Source: Bacteroidota bacterium
Lineage (GTDB): Bacteria; Bacteroidota; Bacteroidia; Bacteroidales; B39-G9
NCBI GenBank assembly: GCA_003648455.1
Contig: QMPG01000107.1
Span: forward strand, 1-9,247
Reading direction: 5' to 3'
DNA: 9,247 nucleotides
Numbering within the stretch: position 1 is the stretch's first letter; each line of letters begins with the position of its first letter. Under the pieces are notes generated by a model. That model saw only the letters and a program-made list of their open reading frames with translations. It did not search any database and was not told where the DNA came from. The translations under genes and the position numbers were made by a program. Positions 5,547 through 9,247 of the stretch are shown here, piece by piece.

Positions 5547-8500
5547 TTATTTTGTATAGTATTTAGTAAACAACATTCTAAAATTTTTTTCAAAATTAGT
5601 GCTTAACTCATTTTGTTCGTATAATCTGGAAAGCCTTGTCAACTCTTGCATTATCGACATGTTTTTTCTTATTTCATATTCGTTTGATGACTGATACTTT
5701 TTTGGTAAAGATAAAAAGTATTGTAAGTTGTCTTGAGTTATTTCCGATAATCGTTTAGCAATATTATTAGCTTTTTTATATTCTCCTGCTTTGTAATAAC
5801 TGTCAATAATAAGTATATTAAAATAATCGAAAGGAACTATCTTGTCGGGCATTAAATCCATACATTTGTCAAGAACAGCAATAGCCGAATCTTTTTTGCC
5901 TTCGTCGATAAGAGCATTTGCCAAGCGAGCAAAATTGCTTTTTAGATTCATTGTCATTCTTAAATTGTTCTCGTCAAGATAAACTGTTGAATCATTAATT
6001 CCACCAAACTTGAATTTGTTCATCATATTATCATACATAATATCGGTAGCAATTCTTCCAACTTGTCCGTCTTTGCTTTTTGTTTTTATGGGAACCAGTC
6101 TGTAGGCTAATCCTTCTAATTGGAAATAGTCTTCAAGTCGCAAATAGTTATCGGAGCCAACGGTAATAGCAAAATAAATTGGGCGTTCCCAATCATTATT
6201 TGCTAAAAGGTCGAGAACCATCAAGCTGTTTTTTAAAACATAATCTTTTTTTATGTCCCATTTAATAGACTTAACAATTTTATCAGCATCTTTTGGGTTA
6301 ACAGTTCCGTTTGAAACAACTTTTGCCGAATCAACAGAAATACTGAATTTTTTAGATGGGAAATAATCTAAATCAGGAGCTTGAGGTATTTTTGTCTTAG
6401 GATTATCGTCAGCAACAAATTTTATTGCCTCTTTTAAATCTATATGATTTTTTATTCTTTCAATAATATAAACAATGTCTCGTGTTCCTTGAATATATTT
6501 ATCGTAAGTAAGTGAAAAAGGAATTGCTTCCGAGTCGTAAGCTTTACGTTTCATTTGGTCGATATACCAGTCTGTTTGTAAAAGACTTAAGTTCACAACT
6601 CTTATGTCTGTTCTAATTCCCTCAACTTCCTGAGCATACCATAAAGGGAAGGTGTCGTTATCTCCATTTGTGAAAATAATAGCGTTTTTTGCACAAGATT
6701 TTAAATAGTTTGAAGCAAAGTCGCGTGCTGTGTAACGATTAGATCTATCGTGGTCGTCCCAGTTTTCGCTGGCCATAATTCCGGGAACAAAAGTAAGACA
6801 CAAAATAGTTGTTAATATTGCGCTAAGTTTTGCAGGAGTTTTTTTACTCAGCAAGTCATGAATTGCAAGCACTCCGAGTCCAATCCAAATGGCAAAAGCA
6901 TAAAATGATGCGGCGTAGGCATAATCGCGTTCGCGTGGTTGTTGAGGAGTTTGATTTAGATAAACAACAATTGCAATGCCGGTTAAAATAAATAGTAACG
7001 AAACTACCCAAAAATTCTTGCCGTCTTTTTTATATTGAAAAAACAAACCGATTAAACCGAGTAATAAAGGCAACATATAATATTTATTGCGTGCTTTATT
7101 GTTTAACATGCTTTGAGGTAGGTTTTCTTGTGGGCCTAATCTTGCATCATCAATAAAATTAATGCCACTTATCCAGTTGCCGTTAATATTATCACCATGA
7201 CCCTGAATATCATTTTGACGACCGGCAAAATTCCACATAAAATATCTAAAATACATGTAACCTAATTGGTATTTGAAAAAGAATTTAAGATTTTCACCAA
7301 AAGTAGGCTTGTTAATCGTTTCTCTTTCTCCTTGTCGGTTTGTAATAGTTATTGGTGTTCCTTTTATCTTTGCCCACTCTTTATATGTTTTAATGTGTTC
7401 TGGTTTTTGAGAACTGTACATGCGTGGGAATAATGTAGTAAACCGTTTGTCGTAATTATATGATTGTCCGATTTTTACTAAAACATATTTTTTATCTTTT
7501 TTTATATAAGTTGTTTTGTCTGTATATGGGTTCTCTTTGTCTAATGGGGAATTAAAATACTGTCCCTTAACTAAAGGTCGGTCGCCATATTGCTCACGAT
7601 TAAGATATGCCAATAAAGAAAATACATTTTCCGGGTTGTTTTCATCCATTGGTAAATCGGCTGCCGAACGAATAACAATCATTGCAAATGATGAATATCC
7701 TATTAAAATTACAGTAAAAGCAAGAATAATTGTATTTAAAATAACCTTTTTGTGTTTTGTGGTATAGTGTAACCCCCACACTATTAGACTGACTAATAGG
7801 ATTGTGTAAAAAATAACGCCTGAATTATATGGCATACCAAATCCGTTAACAAAAAGAAGTTCAAAATAAGAGGCAAGTTTTATTACTCCCGGTATTACTC
7901 CATAAACCGTTATACCTAAAATAAATAATGAAAGAATTGAGGTTTTTATTAATCCTGTTTTTGTAACTTCATATTTTTTGAAATAGTAAATAAATACTAT
8001 TGCGGGAATTGTTAACAAGTTAAGAAGATGCACGCCAATTGACAGTCCCATAAGGTATGCAATTAAAATAATCCAACGATTTGCATGCTTCTCGTTGGCT
8101 ACATCTTCCCATTTTAAAATAGCCCAAAAAACCACTGCTGTAAATAATGACGATGATGCATAAACCTCCCCTTCAACAGCAGAAAACCAGAAAGAATCAG
8201 AAAAAGTATAAGCCAAAGCTCCAACCAATCCGCTTCCTAAAATTGCGATTATATTACCGGTTGTTATTTCGTTATTTTTTACAATTATTCTTTTTGCAAG
8301 ATGTGTTATAGTCCAAAATAAAAACATTATGGTAAATGCACTTGCGAGGGCAGACATTGAATTTATCATAATTGCAACATGCGCATTATCACTGGCAAAG
8401 AGAGAAAAAAAGCGGGCTATTATCATAAATAATGGTGCTCCGGGAGGATGACCAACTTCTAATTTAAATGAAGTGGCAATAAACTCACCGCAGTCCCAGA

Positions 8501-8612
8501 AACTTGTTGTTGGTTCAATTGTGCTTAAATAAACAAAAGCTGCTATTAAAAATGTTCCCCAGCCAATAATGTTGTTATAAAAGTTGTATTTTTTCATTTG
8601 TTTAAATTCCAT
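5547..8612 (-). CDS. DUF2723 membrane protein, GT-C/TMEM260-like glycosyltransferase candidate
   Basis: This 1021-residue protein has a multi-helix N-terminal membrane domain and a large soluble C-terminal part. The N-terminus carries the DUF2723 signature TIEPTTSFWDCGEFI (31-45) followed by GHPPGAPLF (54-62). Asp40 and Glu43 in the first external loop resemble the acidic catalytic motif of GT-C glycosyltransferases. DUF2723 is related to vertebrate TMEM260, reported as a protein O-mannosyltransferase, so transfer of a sugar from a lipid carrier to a periplasmic acceptor is a reasonable but unproven role. A middle hydrophobic group (about 505-610) precedes the conserved soluble segment WDDHDR (618-623), NGDNDTFPLWY (649-659) and TDWYIDQMKRK. 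Residues from about 890 to 960 form helical pairs resembling TPR repeats. The length is typical of Bacteroidota members. Two starts are possible. The ATG at 8612 gives MEFKQMKKYN, but family members usually begin MKKY, so the ATG at 8597, preceded by AAACAA, may be the true start. It is the first gene of the purD operon. Confidence 0.9.
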   Translation of the reverse strand: MEFKQMKKYNFYNNIIGWGTFLIAAFVYLSTIEPTTSFWDCGEFIATSFKLEVGHPPGAPLFMIIARFFSLFASDNAHVAIMINSMSALASAFTIMFLFWTITHLAKRIIVKNNEITTGNIIAILGSGLVGALAYTFSDSFWFSAVEGEVYASSSLFTAVVFWAILKWEDVANEKHANRWIILIAYLMGLSIGVHLLNLLTIPAIVFIYYFKKYEVTKTGLIKTSILSLFILGITVYGVIPGVIKLASYFELLFVNGFGMPYNSGVIFYTILLVSLIVWGLHYTTKHKKVILNTIILAFTVILIGYSSFAMIVIRSAADLPMDENNPENVFSLLAYLNREQYGDRPLVKGQYFNSPLDKENPYTDKTTYIKKDKKYVLVKIGQSYNYDKRFTTLFPRMYSSQKPEHIKTYKEWAKIKGTPITITNRQGERETINKPTFGENLKFFFKYQLGYMYFRYFMWNFAGRQNDIQGHGDNINGNWISGINFIDDARLGPQENLPQSMLNNKARNKYYMLPLLLGLIGLFFQYKKDGKNFWVVSLLFILTGIAIVVYLNQTPQQPRERDYAYAASFYAFAIWIGLGVLAIHDLLSKKTPAKLSAILTTILCLTFVPGIMASENWDDHDRSNRYTARDFASNYLKSCAKNAIIFTNGDNDTFPLWYAQEVEGIRTDIRVVNLSLLQTDWYIDQMKRKAYDSEAIPFSLTYDKYIQGTRDIVYIIERIKNHIDLKEAIKFVADDNPKTKIPQAPDLDYFPSKKFSISVDSAKVVSNGTVNPKDADKIVKSIKWDIKKDYVLKNSLMVLDLLANNDWERPIYFAITVGSDNYLRLEDYFQLEGLAYRLVPIKTKSKDGQVGRIATDIMYDNMMNKFKFGGINDSTVYLDENNLRMTMNLKSNFARLANALIDEGKKDSAIAVLDKCMDLMPDKIVPFDYFNILIIDSYYKAGEYKKANNIAKRLSEITQDNLQYFLSLPKKYQSSNEYEIRKNMSIMQELTRLSRLYEQNELSTNFEKNFRMLFTKYYTK

Positions 8613-8619
8613 AAATTGC

Positions 8620-8652
8620 TTGTTTTTAGTAAATTAATGTTCGGTAATTTTG
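8620..8652 (+). promoter_or_regulatory. Possible rightward promoter facing the repeat region
   Basis: A perfect TAnnTTTG (TAATTTTG, 8645-8652) is preceded, after a long 22-base spacer, by TTG at 8620-8622. It points away from the DUF2723 gene into the repeat region, where no protein gene exists before tRNA-Gln. It may be a chance match in AT-rich DNA or drive a structured RNA. I found no equally good leftward site for the DUF2723 operon. Confidence 0.25.
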
Positions 8653-8655
8653 TAT

Positions 8656-8675
8656 GAATCTATATTTATAGATTC
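8656..8675. promoter_or_regulatory. 20-base near-perfect palindrome upstream of DUF2723 operon
   Basis: GAATCTATA (8656-8664) and TATAGATTC (8667-8675) are exact inverted repeats separated by TT. The site is 44 bases upstream of the ATG at 8612, a plausible position for an operator of a dimeric regulator controlling the operon. It could also be a small hairpin at the edge of the neighbouring repeat element. The symmetry is plain; the function is inference. Confidence 0.4.
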
Positions 8676-8682
8676 TTTCTGG

Positions 8683-8853
8683 TTTAATTAGTGCGTCCTC
8701 TCCGAAAAGGCTTCATAGCCGTCATTGCGAGGGCAAAGCCCGAAGCAATCTGTTGATAATCAACATGTAGGTGGTGCTTCACTATTCCCAATTTTCGGGA
8801 CAGGCTGTTCGTAATGACGAAAAACATTTTTCGAAGTGGACTCATTAGTTAAA
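8683..8853. mobile_element. Candidate MITE-like element with 26-base imperfect terminal inverted repeats
   Basis: Bases 8683-8708 and the reverse complement of 8828-8853 match at 21 of 26 positions, sharing the core GTCC-N-CT-Y-CGAAAA. Both ends carry TTAA in the outermost bases, which could be part of the repeat or a target-site duplication. The 171-base unit encodes no protein and encloses the palindromic repeat at 8720-8819. A third copy of the terminal motif is at 9079-9103. Small size, inverted ends, no gene and recurrence nearby suggest a non-autonomous element; no transposase is present in the window. Confidence 0.5.
8720..8819. repeat. 100-base multi-hairpin palindromic repeat (CGTCATTGCG type)
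   Basis: The ends CGTCATTGCG (8720-8729) and CGTAATGACG (8810-8819) are inverted repeats with one mismatch. Inside are three hairpins: ATTGC-ga-GGGC-aaa-GCCC-gaa-GCAAT (8724-8749), TGTTGATAATCAACA (8751-8765), and TCCC/GGGA (8786-8800). The phrases CGTCATTGCGAGG, GAAGCAATCTG and CGTAATGACG are ones I recall as a common interspersed intergenic repeat in Bacteroidota and some other genomes. It is therefore likely one member of a genome-wide repeat family rather than a unique RNA. Confidence 0.65.
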
Positions 8854-8919
8854 TTTTTAGCGAATATATAATAAAAAATTGGTATAAATTATTCTATCAA
8901 TAAAAATTAATAAAAATTG

Positions 8920-8949
8920 TTTGATAAATTAAATTTTTTGTTAATTTTG
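8920..8949 (+). promoter_or_regulatory. Promoter for tRNA-Gln
   Basis: TTTG (8920-8923), 18 bases, then TAATTTTG (8942-8949), a perfect TAnnTTTG element, ending 17 bases before the mature tRNA 5' end. The surrounding 8854-8966 is otherwise very AT-rich with no gene. Confidence 0.7.
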
Positions 8950-8966
8950 CACACTCAAACATTAAT

Positions 8967-9039
8967 TGTCCGATGGTGTAACTGGCAACACGTATGGTTT
9001 TGGTCCATAAGAGTCCAGGTTCGAGCCCTGGTCGGACAA
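8967..9039 (+). tRNA. tRNA-Gln (TTG anticodon)
   Basis: The 73-nt cloverleaf has acceptor arms TGTCCGA and TCGGACA with the U1-A72 pair typical of bacterial tRNA-Gln, discriminator A, D-stem GTGT/ACAC, anticodon stem TATGG/CCATA around loop TTTTGGT (anticodon TTG, reading CAA), and T-arm CCAGG/CCTGG with TTCGAGC. The 3' CCA is not encoded. It appears to be a single-gene transcript with its own promoter and terminator, and lies between two repeat-rich stretches. Confidence 0.97.
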
Positions 9040-9042
9040 CTT

Positions 9043-9072
9043 AAGCCTCTCTTTTAGAGAGGCTTTTTTTTA
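9043..9072 (+). terminator. Intrinsic terminator of tRNA-Gln
   Basis: AAGCCTCTC (9043-9051) pairs perfectly with GAGAGGCTT (9057-9065) around a 5-base loop, followed by a run of T to 9072. It starts four bases after the tRNA end. Confidence 0.9.
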
Positions 9073-9078
9073 CAATTT

Positions 9079-9103
9079 TTAATCTTGAATCCACTCCGAA
9101 AAG
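9079..9103 (+). repeat. Third copy of the TCCNCTYCGAAAA terminal motif
   Basis: The bases CCACTCCGAAAA with upstream TTTAATC resemble the left end of the element at 8683-8853, with one gap in the alignment, including the outer TTAA. It probably marks the left end of another copy or relative of that element, extending towards or past the right edge of the window. Confidence 0.45.
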
Positions 9104-9131
9104 ACGGGTCAATGGGTCAATTTAAAATTAG

Positions 9132-9209
9132 CCCGCTTTATTCATGCAAAAACGAAGTGAATTGCATGAATTAGCGATGGATAGTGGAAAGTAAAGCGGT
9201 AAACCCCGC
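9132..9209. repeat. Structured intergenic repeat with nested stems
   Basis: An outer stem CCGCTTT (9133-9139) / AAAGCGG (9193-9199) encloses a perfect 10-bp inner stem ATTCATGCAA (9140-9149) / TTGCATGAAT (9162-9171). A 21-base single-stranded segment containing TAGCGATGGATAGTGG lies between the inner stem and the outer 3' arm. The outer 3' arm can instead pair locally (GCGG 9196-9199 with CCGC 9206-9209). No protein gene is present. The layout suggests an interspersed palindromic repeat or structured RNA; I do not recognise a named RNA family. Confidence 0.45.
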
Positions 9210-9247
9210 ATTAGAAGTACCCAAATTTGGGGTTTAAAAAACCCCAA
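9201..9247. repeat. Overlapping alternative hairpins at the window edge
   Basis: Three mutually exclusive pairings share the same GGGG tract: AAACCCC (9201-9207) with GGGGTTT (9229-9235), the palindrome CCCAAATTTGGG (9220-9231), and TTGGGGTTT (9227-9235) with AAACCCCAA (9239-9247). The last ends exactly at the final base of the window, so the unit may continue beyond it. Confidence 0.4.

Noticed and set aside
7516..7767. Open frame of 83 codons antisense to DUF2723
   Set aside because: It is inside a well-conserved gene on the other strand with no promoter-like site or start context of its own.
8720..8819. CRISPR array or novel ncRNA gene
   Set aside because: There are no regularly spaced direct repeats, and the phrases match a palindromic repeat I recall as dispersed in many genomes, so a repeat family is the simpler reading.
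8967..9039. Phage or integrative-element attachment site at tRNA-Gln
   Set aside because: I found no duplicated tRNA 3' segment, integrase or phage gene in the window; only small repeats flank it.
1..9247. Defence, toxin-antitoxin or biosynthetic gene system
   Set aside because: All long open frames are accounted for by a peptidase, purD and three membrane protein families; no nuclease, helicase, toxin or synthase motif was seen.

Overview
The window is an ordinary-looking chromosomal segment from a low-GC member of the Bacteroidota, most likely a Bacteroidales or Flavobacteriia relative. Four things point there: a family S46 dipeptidyl-peptidase, three membrane proteins of families I recognise mainly from Bacteroidota (DUF5684, DUF6427, DUF2723), A-rich start regions without Shine-Dalgarno sequences, and promoter-like sites of the TTTG / TAnnTTTG type.

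Layout. The left third reads rightward: an exported S46 dipeptidyl-peptidase (171-2390) with a 5' leader hairpin and its own terminator, then a 125-residue four-helix membrane protein of the DUF5684 type (2620-2997). A strong two-way hairpin terminator (3023-3061) separates these from everything to the right, which reads leftward. In transcription order that is a 1021-residue DUF2723 membrane protein resembling GT-C glycosyltransferases (8612-5547), purD (5521-4253), a DUF6427 polytopic membrane protein (4234-3257), and tRNA-Phe(GAA) (3137-3065). The three protein genes are 25 and 18 bases apart and probably form one operon. The tRNA has its own promoter-like site. On the far right, tRNA-Gln(TTG) (8967-9039) reads rightward, with a clear promoter and terminator.

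The gene-free stretches 8613-8966 and 9040-9247 are rich in repeats. A 100-base multi-hairpin palindromic repeat (8720-8819) sits inside a second pair of imperfect 26-base inverted repeats (8683-8708 and 8828-8853). A third copy of that outer motif lies at 9079-9103, followed by further structured sequence running to the window edge. These look like MITE-type interspersed elements on either side of tRNA-Gln.

How the genes fit together. The S46 enzyme would release dipeptides from peptides in the periplasm, with a Ser at the specificity position that suggests an acidic (DPP11-like) preference. PurD is a housekeeping purine-synthesis enzyme that seems simply to be co-transcribed with two membrane proteins. 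I see no defence island, CRISPR array, prophage or biosynthetic cluster. The most unusual material is the nested repeat architecture around tRNA-Gln and the uncharacterised membrane proteins.
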